A DNA stretch of 64,000 nt from Delftia tsuruhatensis (GTDB lineage: Bacteria > Pseudomonadota > Gammaproteobacteria > Burkholderiales > Burkholderiaceae_C), in NCBI RefSeq assembly GCF_903815225.1, contig NZ_LR813084.1, positions 5,418,001-5,482,000 of the forward strand. Direction: 5' to 3'. The notes beneath the pieces were generated by a model. That model worked only from the letters and a program-made list of their open reading frames with translations. It was not told where the DNA came from and ran no database searches. The position numbers and the translations under genes are program-made. This document shows positions 6,122 through 16,348 of the stretch, piece by piece (position 1 is the stretch's first letter; each line of letters opens with the position of its first letter).

Positions 6122-8881
6122 ATGAAAGCCCTCAAGCACCTGTTCCAGGCGTTCTTGCGCAGCCGCCATGCCCTGGGGCTGTTCCGGCGCAATGCCCTGC
6201 CCTCGGGCACGGCCGCGCACCACTCGCGCTCGGTATCGCCGACCCTCACGCGCGAGCTGCTGCGCGCCTCGCGCGATGATGCCGCCGCCGTGCTGGCACG
6301 CACCGACTCCAGCGAGGATGGCCTCAGCCGCGAGCAGGCGCGTGCCGCGCTCGCGCGCTTCGGCCCCAACGAGGTGGAGCACGAAAAGCCGCTGCCCGCC
6401 TGGCTGCACCTCTGGTATTGCTACCGCAACCCCTTCAACCTGCTGCTGACGCTGCTGGCCGTGGTCTCCTATGCCACCGAGGATGTGAAGGCCACCCTCG
6501 TGATCGGCTCCATGGTGCTGTTGTCCACGCTGCTGCGCTTCGTGCAGGAAGGCCGCTCCAACCGCGCCGCCGCGCGCCTGAAGGCCCTGGTCAGCAGCAC
6601 GGCCACGGTGCTGCGCCGCAATGGCGGTCCGCCGGTGCCGGCCGACGCCGAGGCCACCGACGCGCCGCACAGCGGCTTCGGCCAGCAGGCGCGCCGCTAC
6701 GAGGTGCCGCTGCGCGAGGTCGTGCCCGGCGACTTCATCGTGCTGTCGGCCGGCGACATGATTCCTGCCGACTGCCGCGTGCTCAGCGCCAAGGACCTGT
6801 TCGTGAGCCAGGCCGCCATGACCGGCGAATCCCTGCCCGTGGAAAAGCGCCCTGACGCCAGTGCATCGAATGGCACCGGCGTGCTGGAGGCCAGCAACCT
6901 GCTGTTCATGGGCACCAACGTGGTCTCGGGCACGGCCCTGGCCGTGGTGCTGGCCACGGGCAACCGCAGCTATTTCGGCACCATTGCCACGCGGGTGACC
7001 TCCAACGACCGCGCACCCACGGCCTTCGAGACCGGCGTCAACAGCATCAGCTGGCTGCTGATCCGCTTCGCGGCCGTGATGGTGCCCGTGGTGCTGCTCA
7101 TCAACGGCTACACCAAGGGCGACTGGGCCGAGGCCTTCCTGTTCGCGCTGTCCGTGGCCGTGGGCCTGACGCCCGAGATGCTGCCCATGATCGTGACCTC
7201 CACCCTGGCCAAGGGTGCCGTGGTGCTGTCGCGCCGCAAGGTCGTGGTCAAGCGCCTGGACGCCATCCAGAACTTCGGCGCCATGGACGTGCTGTGCACC
7301 GACAAGACCGGCACGCTGACCCAGGACCGCATCGTGCTGGAACGCCACACCGATGCCTTCGGCCAGCCCTGCGACGAGACGCTGCGCTTCGCCTACCTCA
7401 ACAGCCACTACCAGACCGGCCTGAAGAACCTGCTGGACCATGCGGTTCTGGAGCATGTGGAGCTGCACACCCAGATGCGCGTGGCCGAGGACTACCGCAA
7501 GGTCGATGAAATACCCTTCGACTTCGAGCGCCGCCGCATGTCCGTGGTGGTGGCCGAGCGCAACCACCACCACGAGCTGATCTGCAAGGGTGCGGTCGAG
7601 GAAATCCTGGGGACCTGCACCCGGCTGCGCGACGGCGACGGCACGCGCCCGCTGGACGAGGAGCAGCTGGCCCGCGTGCGCCGCGTGACGCGCGAGCTCA
7701 ACCGCGAAGGCCTGCGCGTGGTCGCCGTGGCCATGAAGGAAGTGCCACCGCACAAGAGCGACTACAGCGTGGCCGACGAATGCGAGCTGACCCTGATCGG
7801 CTACATCGCCTTCCTGGACCCGCCGAAGGAGACCACGGCCGAGGCCCTGGCCGCCCTGGCCTCGCACGGCGTGGCCGTCAAGCTGCTGACCGGCGACAAC
7901 GAACTGGTGGCCGCCAAGGTCTGCCGCGATGTGGGGCTTCCTGCAGACCACATCATCCTGGGCACCCAGATCGAGCACATGAACGACGAGATGCTGCGCC
8001 AGACGGTGGAGCGGCACCAGCTGTTCGCCCGGCTCACGCCGCTGCACAAGGAGCGCATCGTGCATGCGCTGCGCGCCAACGGACACATCACCGGCTTCAT
8101 GGGCGACGGCATCAACGACGCGCCGGCCCTGCGCGCGGCCGACATCGGCATCAGCGTGGACAGCGCCGTGGACATCGCCAAGGAGGCGGCCGACATCATC
8201 CTGCTGGAAAAAAGCCTGATGGTGCTGGAGCAGGGCGTGATCGAGGGCCGGCGCACCTTCAGCAACATGCTGAAGTACATCCGCATGACGGCCAGCTCCA
8301 ACTTCGGCAACGTGTTCTCGGTGATGGTGGCCTCGGCCTTCATCCCCTTCCTGCCCATGCTGCCGCTGCACCTGCTGGTGCAGAACCTGCTGTACGACCT
8401 CTCGCAGATCGCCATCCCCTTCGACAACGTGGACGACGAACTGGTGCGCCAGCCGCTGCGCTGGAACCCGGCCGACCTGGGCCGCTTCATGGTGTTCTTC
8501 GGGCCCGTCAGCTCGCTGTTCGACATCCTGACCTTCGCGCTGATGTGGTTCGTCTTCGCCGCCAACACGCCCGAGCAGCAGACGCTGTTCCAGTCGGGCT
8601 GGTTCGTCATCGGGCTGCTCACGCAGACGCTGATCGTGCACATGATCCGCACGCCCAGGATCCCCTTCCTGCAAAGCCGCCCGTCCTGGCCGCTGCTGCT
8701 GGCCACGGCGGCCGTGATGGCGGCCGGCATCTTCCTGCCGATGGGGCCGCTGGCCGGGTACTTCAAGCTGGAGGCGCTGCCTGCGGGCTACTTCCCGTGG
8801 ATGATTGCCATATTGCTGGGCTACGCTTGCCTGGCCACGCTGCTCAAGCGCGTCTACATCCGCCGCTACGGCTGGCAGTGA
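6122..8881 (+). CDS. mgtA: Mg2+-importing P-type ATPase MgtA
   Basis: A 919-residue P3B-type ATPase that imports Mg2+ across the inner membrane using ATP. Motifs: TGES in the actuator domain at residues 234-237, the phosphorylated Asp in DKTGT at residue 394, and the hinge motif GDGINDAP from residue 661. Membrane helices flank these and a cluster of C-terminal helices ends at the C-terminus. Sequence hallmarks 'LTPEMLPMIVTSTLAKGA' and 'YRNPFNLLLTLLAVVSY' are MgtA/MgtB-type. Strong ribosome binding site (AGGGAGG). It sits behind an MgtL-like leader peptide and in front of mgtC, so low-Mg2+ induction through the leader is likely. Confidence 0.97.
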   Translation: MKALKHLFQAFLRSRHALGLFRRNALPSGTAAHHSRSVSPTLTRELLRASRDDAAAVLARTDSSEDGLSREQARAALARFGPNEVEHEKPLPAWLHLWYCYRNPFNLLLTLLAVVSYATEDVKATLVIGSMVLLSTLLRFVQEGRSNRAAARLKALVSSTATVLRRNGGPPVPADAEATDAPHSGFGQQARRYEVPLREVVPGDFIVLSAGDMIPADCRVLSAKDLFVSQAAMTGESLPVEKRPDASASNGTGVLEASNLLFMGTNVVSGTALAVVLATGNRSYFGTIATRVTSNDRAPTAFETGVNSISWLLIRFAAVMVPVVLLINGYTKGDWAEAFLFALSVAVGLTPEMLPMIVTSTLAKGAVVLSRRKVVVKRLDAIQNFGAMDVLCTDKTGTLTQDRIVLERHTDAFGQPCDETLRFAYLNSHYQTGLKNLLDHAVLEHVELHTQMRVAEDYRKVDEIPFDFERRRMSVVVAERNHHHELICKGAVEEILGTCTRLRDGDGTRPLDEEQLARVRRVTRELNREGLRVVAVAMKEVPPHKSDYSVADECELTLIGYIAFLDPPKETTAEALAALASHGVAVKLLTGDNELVAAKVCRDVGLPADHIILGTQIEHMNDEMLRQTVERHQLFARLTPLHKERIVHALRANGHITGFMGDGINDAPALRAADIGISVDSAVDIAKEAADIILLEKSLMVLEQGVIEGRRTFSNMLKYIRMTASSNFGNVFSVMVASAFIPFLPMLPLHLLVQNLLYDLSQIAIPFDNVDDELVRQPLRWNPADLGRFMVFFGPVSSLFDILTFALMWFVFAANTPEQQTLFQSGWFVIGLLTQTLIVHMIRTPRIPFLQSRPSWPLLLATAAVMAAGIFLPMGPLAGYFKLEALPAGYFPWMIAILLGYACLATLLKRVYIRRYGWQ

Positions 8882-8944
8882 CGCACCCTTCATCGCCTCT
8901 TTCAACGCCCCTTCAACCCATTCACCAGGAAAGCTCGCAAGCAC

Positions 8945-9661
8945 ATGCTGGCCCTGCAGAACTTCAACCCCGGCGCCATGCTGGACACCTTCGTCAGCCT
9001 GACCACGGCCTTCGTGTTCGGCGCCCTCATCGGCCTGGAGCGCCAGGTGCGCCAGCGCACGGCGGGGCTGCGCACCAACACCCTGGTCGCCGTGGGCGCG
9101 GCCGTCTTCGTGGACCTGGCCGTGCGCCTGGGCGGGGCCGAGGGCGCCACGCGCGTGGTGGCCTACGTGGTCTCGGGCGTGGGCTTCCTGGGTGCGGGCG
9201 CCATCATGAAGGAAGGCGCCAACATCACCGGCCTGAACACGGCGGCCACGCTGTGGGGCTCGGCCGCCGTGGGTGCCTGCGCGGGCGCCAGCCTGGTGGC
9301 CGAGGCGGGGCTGGCCACGCTCTTCGTGCTGGCCAGCAACACCTTGCTGCGCCCCGTGGTCAACCGCATCAACCGCCGCCCGGTGGATGACGAATCCACG
9401 GAATCGACCTACTACGTCTACGCCATCTGCCACCGCGGCGCCCAGGGCGATGTGCGCGAGCAGATGCTGGAGCTGCTGGAGAACGCCAGCTACCCCGTTC
9501 GCGGCGTGGAAACCCATGCCTTCGGCCCGCAGGACACCGAGATCGAGGCCATGCTCTACGCCACCTCGGTGGACTCCGACGAGCTGGACCGCGTCATCGC
9601 CGCCATCGAGGCCCTGCCCGGCGTGCTGCAGGCCTTCTGGAACGCCGGCACCGAAGAGTAG
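8945..9661 (+). CDS. mgtC: MgtC/SapB family membrane protein
   Basis: A 238-residue inner-membrane protein. The N-terminal ~150 residues form the MgtC membrane domain with the signatures 'FGALIGLERQVRQRTAGLRT' and 'SGVGFLGAGAIMKEG'; the C-terminal ~85 residues are a cytoplasmic ACT-like domain, as in Salmonella MgtC. MgtC is needed for growth in low Mg2+ and inhibits the F1Fo ATP synthase in Salmonella. It follows mgtA by 63 bases in the same operon and ends against the convergent ruvB gene. Confidence 0.93.
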   Translation: MLALQNFNPGAMLDTFVSLTTAFVFGALIGLERQVRQRTAGLRTNTLVAVGAAVFVDLAVRLGGAEGATRVVAYVVSGVGFLGAGAIMKEGANITGLNTAATLWGSAAVGACAGASLVAEAGLATLFVLASNTLLRPVVNRINRRPVDDESTESTYYVYAICHRGAQGDVREQMLELLENASYPVRGVETHAFGPQDTEIEAMLYATSVDSDELDRVIAAIEALPGVLQAFWNAGTEE

Positions 9662-9671
9662 TGAGCCGTCC

Positions 9672-10739
<1,068 letters not shown>

Positions 10740-10746
10740 GCGCCGC

Positions 10747-11319
10747 TCACTTGGCCAGCGCCTTCAGCGCCAGCTTGATGCCCTCGGTCACGCCCACGTC
10801 GGGCGGCAGCTTCTTGAGGGCGGCGGCCGCGTCCTTGTCGGAATAGCCCAGCGCCATCAGCGCCTGCTGGATGTCGTTCTGGTCGTTGTTGACGAACAGC
10901 GACTGCGCGCCCGTGTCGGCGCCTATCTTGCCCTTGAGCTCCAGCAGCAGGCGCTCGGCCGTCTTCTTGCCGATGCCCGGCACTTTCACCAGGCGTCCCA
11001 CCTCCTGCAGCGTCACGGCCTGGGCCAGGTCCTCCACGCTCATGCCGCTGAGCACCGACAGCGCCATGCGCGGGCCGATGCCCGTGATCTTGATCAGTTC
11101 GCGAAAAGCCTGGCGCTCGCTGTGCGTGCCGAAGCCGTACAGCAGCTGCGCATCCTCTCGCACCACGAAGTGCGTCAGCAGGCTGACCCTGGCCCCGCTG
11201 GCCGGCAGGTTGTAGAAGGTGCTCATGGGCACCTGCACCTCGTAGCCCACGCCGCCGCAGTCCACCAGCACCTCGGGCGGGTTTTTTTCCAGCAGCGTTC
11301 CTGTCAATTTGCCTATCAT
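10747..11319 (-). CDS. ruvA: Holliday junction DNA-binding protein RuvA
   Basis: A 190-residue protein that binds four-way junctions and loads RuvB. The start [20 protein letters not shown] at 11319 is the canonical RuvA N-terminus; an in-frame upstream ATG gives an atypical extension. OB-fold domain, then helix-hairpin-helix motifs ('[15 protein letters not shown]', '[17 protein letters not shown]'), then the RuvB-binding domain III ('[19 protein letters not shown]'). It diverges from phoH. Confidence 0.97.
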   Translation of the reverse strand: MIGKLTGTLLEKNPPEVLVDCGGVGYEVQVPMSTFYNLPASGARVSLLTHFVVREDAQLLYGFGTHSERQAFRELIKITGIGPRMALSVLSGMSVEDLAQAVTLQEVGRLVKVPGIGKKTAERLLLELKGKIGADTGAQSLFVNNDQNDIQQALMALGYSDKDAAAALKKLPPDVGVTEGIKLALKALAK

Positions 11320-11444
11320 TGGTGTCCTTTGCCGCCCTGGGGGCGGCTTTTCATGCCCGTCCGCAACCGAACGCCGGCCCATTCACAGGGTATGGCACCG
11401 CGCCCTCGCGCCGGCTGCCGCCCGGAATCTCTGGAATTATCCGC

Positions 11445-12422
11445 GTGATCCTGCGCCACACCTTCACTCCCCACAACAACCTGCGGCTCGGCCACCTGTG
11501 CGGCCCGGCCGACGTGCACCTGCGCACCATCGAGGATGCGCTGGGCGTCAAGATCGCCCATCGCCACGAGCAGTTCAAGATCGACGGGCCCAAGGCCAAG
11601 GCCAACGACGCCCTGGAGCTGCTGCAGGCCCTCTACGAGATGGCAGACGACCCCATCCTGGAGGACTCGCTGCAGCTCATGCTGGCCGGCGACGCCGAAC
11701 TCATCGAGGAGCCCCAGGATGCCATCCAGCTGTCCACCCGGCGCGGCGACCTGCGCGCGCGCACCGCCAACCAGGCGGCCTACCTGGAGAACATCGCGCG
11801 CCACGACATCACCTTCGGCATCGGCCCGGCCGGCACCGGCAAGACCTACCTGGCCGTGGCCTGCGCCGTGGACGCACTGGAGCGCAGCGCCGTGCAGCGC
11901 ATCGTGCTCACGCGCCCGGCCGTGGAAGCGGGCGAGCGCCTGGGCTTCCTGCCCGGCGACCTCACGCAGAAGGTCGATCCCTACCTGCGCCCCCTGTACG
12001 ACGCGCTCTACGACCTCATGGGCTACGAGAAGGTGCAAAAGGCCTTCGAGCGCAACGTGCTGGAGATCGCGCCTCTGGCCTTCATGCGCGGGCGCACGCT
12101 GAACAACGCCTTCGTCATCCTGGACGAGGCGCAGAACACCACGCCCGAGCAGATGAAGATGTTCCTCACGCGCATCGGCTTCGGCGCCCGCGCCGTGGTC
12201 ACGGGCGACGTCAGCCAGATCGACCTGCCCAAGGGCGCCCTGAGCGGCCTGATCGATGCCGAGCGCGTCTTGAAGCGCGTCAAGGGCATCGCCATCAACC
12301 ACTTCACCAGCGCCGACGTGGTGCGCCACCCGCTGGTGGCCCGCATCGTCGACGCCTATGACGCCCGTGGCCAGGCGGCGCCGGCACGCCGCGCCTTGGC
12401 CCGCCACCACGCCGCCGACTGA
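11445..12422 (+). CDS. phoH: PhoH family ATPase
   Basis: A 325-residue PhoH-like (PhoL) cytoplasmic ATPase linked to ribosome/RNA metabolism. Walker A is GPAGTGKT, and the Walker B region is '[17 protein letters not shown]'; the first ~100 residues are an RNA-binding-type domain ('[20 protein letters not shown]'). A GTG at 11445 ([12 protein letters not shown]) is taken as the start, since the 42-residue upstream extension is not family-like. Co-transcribed with ybeY after 43 bases, the usual bacterial phoH-ybeY pairing. Confidence 0.93.
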   Translation: MILRHTFTPHNNLRLGHLCGPADVHLRTIEDALGVKIAHRHEQFKIDGPKAKANDALELLQALYEMADDPILEDSLQLMLAGDAELIEEPQDAIQLSTRRGDLRARTANQAAYLENIARHDITFGIGPAGTGKTYLAVACAVDALERSAVQRIVLTRPAVEAGERLGFLPGDLTQKVDPYLRPLYDALYDLMGYEKVQKAFERNVLEIAPLAFMRGRTLNNAFVILDEAQNTTPEQMKMFLTRIGFGARAVVTGDVSQIDLPKGALSGLIDAERVLKRVKGIAINHFTSADVVRHPLVARIVDAYDARGQAAPARRALARHHAAD

Positions 12423-12465
12423 TCCCACACCGCAGCAGACGCCTGAGCACAGGCGCCCACACCCC

Positions 12466-12924
12466 ATGTCCCTGAACCAACTGCAACTGTCCCTGCAATT
12501 CGGGCGCTTTGCCGAGGCCCCCGCCCACCGCGCCGTGCTGTCGCGCAGCAAGGTCACGCGCTGGATACGCCATGCCCTGGCCGTCGATGCCGAAATCACC
12601 GTGCGCATCGTCGATGCCGAGGAAGGCCAGCAGCTCAACCGCGAGTACCGGCAAAAGGACTACGCCACCAACGTCCTGACCTTCGACTACCAGCAGGAGC
12701 CCACGGCCATGGCCGACCTGGTGCTGTGCGCCCCCGTGGTCGAGCGCGAGGCGCGCGAGCAAAACAAGACGCTGGAGGAGCACTACGCCCACCTGCTGGT
12801 GCACGGCACGCTGCATGCCCAGGGCTGGGACCATGAGACCAGCGAGCAGGACGCCGAGGAAATGGAAGCCTACGAGACCGAGATCATGGTCGAGCTGGGC
12901 TTTGCCGACCCCTACGCCAAGTAG
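12466..12924 (+). CDS. ybeY: Endoribonuclease YbeY
   Basis: A 152-residue zinc metallo-endoribonuclease used in 16S rRNA 3'-end maturation and ribosome quality control. The metal-binding motif is [11 protein letters not shown] (H3 pattern H-G-x-L-H-x5-H), preceded by '[17 protein letters not shown]', both diagnostic. The start at 12466 is chosen on homology. It follows phoH, as in most Proteobacteria; the customary corC/ybeX gene is not downstream, as a convergent gene begins at 12949. Confidence 0.97.
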   Translation: MSLNQLQLSLQFGRFAEAPAHRAVLSRSKVTRWIRHALAVDAEITVRIVDAEEGQQLNREYRQKDYATNVLTFDYQQEPTAMADLVLCAPVVEREAREQNKTLEEHYAHLLVHGTLHAQGWDHETSEQDAEEMEAYETEIMVELGFADPYAK

Positions 12925-12948
12925 GCGGCACCAGGGCCCGCGCGGGCC

Positions 12949-13935
12949 TCAGCGCGCCGTATCGATGACGATCCGGCCGCGCACCTGGCCGGCAAGCAGC
13001 CTGTGCGCCAGCGCAACCGCATCGGCCAGACCCGCCTCTTCGGTATTGCGCTCCAGCACCTCGCGCGGCAGTTCGGCAGCCAGCCGCGCCCAGGCCTGCT
13101 CGCGCCGCGCCTGCGGCGCATAGACGCTGTCGATGCCCAGCAGCGACACGCCACGCAGGATGAACGGTGCCACGGAAGCCGGCAGGTCCAGCCCCTGGGC
13201 CAACCCGCAGGCCGCCACGCAGCCGCCGTAGCGCAGGCTGGCGCACACATTGGCCAGCGTATGGCTGCCCACGCTGTCCACGGCCGCCGCCCAGCGCTCC
13301 TTTTGCAGCGGCTTGCCCGGCGCATCCAGGCTGCTGCGCTCCACGATCTCGGCCGCGCCCAGCGCCTTCAGATGCTCGGCCTGTTCGGGCCGCCCGGTGC
13401 CGGCGTGCACCTCGAAACCCAGGCGCGACAGCAGGGCCACGGCAATGCTGCCCACGCCGCCATTGGCCCCCGTCACCAGCACCGGGCCGCTGGAAGGCGT
13501 GATGCCATGCGCCTGCAGCGCCATCACGCACAGCATGGCCGTATAGCCGGCCGTGCCTATGGCCATGGCATCCCGTGCGCTGAAGGCCTCGGGCCGGCGG
13601 ATCAGCCAGTCGCCGTTCACGCGCGCCTGCTGGGCGAGCCCGCCCCAGTGCGTCTCGCCCACACCCCAGCCATTGAGCAGCACGGCGTCACCGGGCTGGA
13701 AACGCGCGTCCTCGCTGTCCAGCACCGTGCCGGCCAGGTCGATCCCCGGCACCATGGGGAACTGTCGCACCACGGGCGAGCGCCCCGTGATGGCCAGTGC
13801 ATCCTTGTAGTTGAGCGTGGAATGCGAGACGGCCACGCGCACCGCGCCGGCGGGCAGGCTGGCTTCGTCCAGCTCCACACACTCGGCACGGGTTTCACGC
13901 GGTACGGGTTGGGTCAGCAGCAAGGCTTTGAACAT
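12949..13935 (-). CDS. AcuI/YhdH family NADPH-dependent acrylyl-CoA reductase-like MDR protein
   Basis: A 328-residue zinc-free medium-chain dehydrogenase/reductase of the AcuI (YhdH) type, which reduces acrylyl-CoA to propionyl-CoA with NADPH. Family features are 'YKDALAITGRSPVVRQFPMV PGIDLAGTV' (two adjoining stretches), 'GWGVGETHWGGLAQQARV', and the nucleotide loop 'VLVTGANGGVGSIAVALL'. The ATG at 13935 has GGAGA upstream. It is last in a three-gene minus-strand group with a CoA transferase and a Bug binding protein, suggesting an enoyl-CoA substrate made from an imported acid. Confidence 0.88.
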   Translation of the reverse strand: MFKALLLTQPVPRETRAECVELDEASLPAGAVRVAVSHSTLNYKDALAITGRSPVVRQFPMVPGIDLAGTVLDSEDARFQPGDAVLLNGWGVGETHWGGLAQQARVNGDWLIRRPEAFSARDAMAIGTAGYTAMLCVMALQAHGITPSSGPVLVTGANGGVGSIAVALLSRLGFEVHAGTGRPEQAEHLKALGAAEIVERSSLDAPGKPLQKERWAAAVDSVGSHTLANVCASLRYGGCVAACGLAQGLDLPASVAPFILRGVSLLGIDSVYAPQARREQAWARLAAELPREVLERNTEEAGLADAVALAHRLLAGQVRGRIVIDTAR

Positions 13936-13976
13936 GGGGTCTCCAGCAAGGCAGTGGCAAAGGAATACAAAGGCAA

Positions 13977-15233
13977 TCAGGACTGCGGCGCGCCAAGCAC
14001 GCCGCTGCGGCACAGGCGGGCGATGGCCTCATCCGCCATCCCCAGCTCACGCAGCAGCGCAAGGTTGCCATCGCCCAGGACGGGGGCCGGCGCACCTGGC
14101 AGGGGCTCGGCATCCATCCACCGGAACCCCAGCCCCGGAGTGTCCACCGCAGCGCCGCCAGCGCCATAGCTCACAGGTGACACGGTGCCGGCGGCGCGGG
14201 CCTCGCCCAGGAATTCACCCAGGCGCCGCACCCTGGCGGCAGGCACGCCCACGGCGTTGAGCCGGGCTTCCATGTCCCGTGCACTGCGTGCGGCGAAGGC
14301 CTCGGCCAGACATGCCTGCAGCCGCTGCAGCGCGGACGCATCGCGCGCGGCGACAAAGCCGCCCTCGGGCGCGTTGAAGGCATCGAGGTCGAGCAGCGTG
14401 GCGTCCTCGCACAGGGCATCGAGTTCCAGCACTCTGGCGAGCCTGCGGAACTGCTGCGGCGTGTTGGCGGCCGTGGACAGCCAGCCGTCGGCGCACCGGT
14501 AGGTGTCGGCCGCCGGGCTCCCCGTATAGCCCCGGTTGCCCACGCGCCGTGGCTCCACGCCGTGGGTGAGCCAGGTGCAGGCATGCGGGTACATCAGCAT
14601 CAGCGAGGCCTGCAGCATGGAGGCATCGATGTGCTGGCTGCGCCGCTCGCCAGGCGCCCAGGCGTTGCGCTGGTGCAGGGCCGCCGTGACCGACAGCGCC
14701 CCCAGCATGCCCACGGCCACGTCGATCACGGGAAAGCCCACCTTCACGGGCGGAGCATCCTCGTCGCCCCCGGCCATCATCATCATGCCCGTGAGCGCCT
14801 GCACCACATGGTCGTAGGCGCCCCGCTGCGCCCACCCGCCCTGCTGGCCGAAGCCCGAGATCGAGCAATACACCACGTCCGGGCGCAGCGCGCGGATGTC
14901 CTCGTAGCCCAGGCCGTGGCGCGCCACCACGCCGGGGCGGAAGTTCTCGATGAACACATCGGCCGTGCGCGCCAGGGCACGCACGATGTCCGCGCCCTCG
15001 GGCTGGCGGATGTCCACCGCCAGCGAACGCTTTCCCGCATTGAGCGCCACGAAGCCCGAAGGCATGCCGCCCCCGGGCTCGCCGGGCGCCCGGCTGTTGC
15101 GCATGACCTCGCCACGCGTGGGCTCGACCTTGATGACCTCGGCCCCGAGCTGGGCCAGGTAGTGCGAGGCCAGCGGCCCCGCGATCACGTGCGACATGTC
15201 GATGACGCGCACTCCTTGCAACGGCTTGTCCAT
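13977..15233 (-). CDS. CaiB/BaiF family (family III) CoA transferase
   Basis: A 418-residue enzyme that moves CoA between carboxylic acids. The N-terminus 'MDKPLQGVRVIDMSHVIAGP' and 'GAEVIKVEPTRGEVMRNSRA' are family signatures; 'DVFIENFRPGVVARHGLGY' and 'YCSISGFGQQGGWAQRGAYD' follow. The start is set at 15233, where family similarity begins and a purine-rich site lies upstream. It sits 22 bases after the Bug gene and 41 before the AcuI-like gene. The acid used is not determinable from sequence. Confidence 0.9.
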   Translation of the reverse strand: MDKPLQGVRVIDMSHVIAGPLASHYLAQLGAEVIKVEPTRGEVMRNSRAPGEPGGGMPSGFVALNAGKRSLAVDIRQPEGADIVRALARTADVFIENFRPGVVARHGLGYEDIRALRPDVVYCSISGFGQQGGWAQRGAYDHVVQALTGMMMMAGGDEDAPPVKVGFPVIDVAVGMLGALSVTAALHQRNAWAPGERRSQHIDASMLQASLMLMYPHACTWLTHGVEPRRVGNRGYTGSPAADTYRCADGWLSTAANTPQQFRRLARVLELDALCEDATLLDLDAFNAPEGGFVAARDASALQRLQACLAEAFAARSARDMEARLNAVGVPAARVRRLGEFLGEARAAGTVSPVSYGAGGAAVDTPGLGFRWMDAEPLPGAPAPVLGDGNLALLRELGMADEAIARLCRSGVLGAPQS

Positions 15234-15255
15234 TCCCGTCCTGCCTTTCCCTGGT

Positions 15256-16227
15256 TCAGCTGTTGGCGGTGATGCCCGCCAGCTCGATGATCGCGGCCCA
15301 CTTGCGGTTCTCGCTGCGCACGAAATCGGCAAAAGCCTGCGGCGAGACGCTGGCCACGGCCTCATTGCCCACGGCCTCGAAAGAGGCGCGCAGCGCGGGC
15401 TGCGCGGTAGCCTGGCGCACGGCGGCGTGCAGCCGCTCGACGACGGCAGCCGGCGTCCTGGCCGGGGCCCACAGCCCGAACCACGACTCCTGCACCGCCA
15501 GCTCGCTGCCCAGCACCTCCTGCAGCGTGGGCACCTCGGGCAACTGGGCCAGGCGCTTGCGGCTGGTCACGGCCAGCGCACGCAGCTTGCCGCCCTGCAC
15601 CTGCGGAATGCCGGTGCCCGCCACCGGGAACGCATACTGCGTATCGCCCCGGATCAGCGACGCCGCGATCTCCACGGACCCCTTCAGCGGAATGTGCGTG
15701 ACCTGCAGACCCGCCAGCGAGGCCAGCGTGGCGCCCGCCAGATGGGCCGAAGTGCCTATGCCGCCCGAGCCGTAGTTGGCCTGCGCGGGCCGGGCCTTCA
15801 ACCCGGCGACCAGCTCCTGCGCCGTGCGCCAGGGCGCATCGGCGCGCACCACCAGCACCGTGGGCGAGGACGCCAGATTGCTGACCGGCGCGAAATCGCC
15901 GACGGGATCGAAGCGCAGCCCCGGCTGCAGCAACTTCTGGATCAGATGGGTGTTGGAGCCCATCAGGCAGGTGTAGCCGTCGGCGGGCTGCTGCGCCACA
16001 TACTGCGCGGCCAGCACGCCGGCCGCGCCCACCTTGTTCTCGATCACGATGGGCTGCCCCAGGATCTCCCCCAGCACCGGGCCGGCCTGGCGCAATTGAA
16101 CATCAGGCCCGCCGCCAGCCGCATACGGAGAGATCACCCGCACGGGGCGGCTGGGAAAGGCACTGGCCCGCGCCAGGGGCCACGCGGCGCCTGCAAGGCC
16201 GCCCGCCAGAAACACTCGTCGGTCCAT
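15256..16227 (-). CDS. Bug/TctC family periplasmic binding protein
   Basis: A 323-residue exported binding protein, first gene of the group read leftward. Signal sequence MDRRVFLAGGLAGAAWPLARASA, then the Bug core 'FPSRPVRVISPYAAGGGPDVQ' and 'VIENKVGAAGVLAAQYVAQQ'. It diverges from a LysR gene across 121 bases that carry a LysR-type inverted repeat, so its expression is probably ligand-induced. Likely captures the carboxylate processed by the downstream CoA transferase and reductase (inference from context). Confidence 0.87.
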   Translation of the reverse strand: MDRRVFLAGGLAGAAWPLARASAFPSRPVRVISPYAAGGGPDVQLRQAGPVLGEILGQPIVIENKVGAAGVLAAQYVAQQPADGYTCLMGSNTHLIQKLLQPGLRFDPVGDFAPVSNLASSPTVLVVRADAPWRTAQELVAGLKARPAQANYGSGGIGTSAHLAGATLASLAGLQVTHIPLKGSVEIAASLIRGDTQYAFPVAGTGIPQVQGGKLRALAVTSRKRLAQLPEVPTLQEVLGSELAVQESWFGLWAPARTPAAVVERLHAAVRQATAQPALRASFEAVGNEAVASVSPQAFADFVRSENRKWAAIIELAGITANS

Positions 16228-16283
16228 GGTCCTGTCTCCTTGTCGCTTGTCGTCGTGGGTCCAGGATAGGACGGCGATCCCAT

Positions 16284-16306
16284 ATCCAATAGTGATATGT
16301 TTGGAT
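16284..16306. promoter_or_regulatory. Probable LysR operator (ATCCAA-N11-TTGGAT)
   Basis: A perfect 6-bp inverted repeat with an 11-base centre (ATCCAA 16284-16289, TTGGAT 16301-16306) lies in the 121-base gap between the divergent Bug and LysR genes. It has the T-N11-A form of LysR-family recognition sites and sits 43 bases before the LysR start codon. Confidence 0.6.
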
Positions 16307-16348
16307 GGATAGAAAACCTCTGGTAATCACTCCAGCCACGCCCGCACC

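Noticed and set aside
5673-6125. Alternative plus-strand frame starting at the ATG that overlaps the leader-peptide stop (TGATG)
   Set aside because: Its product is Pro/Ser/Arg/Cys-rich without family features and overlaps the MgtE-N-like frame. It could matter for coupling at its first codons, but not as a protein gene.
4964-9517. A 1517-codon minus-strand frame opposite mgtA and mgtC
   Set aside because: It is the mirror of strongly biased codon use in high-GC genes. Its His/Gln/Gly-rich translation has no domain character, and mgtA/mgtC are unmistakable on the other strand.
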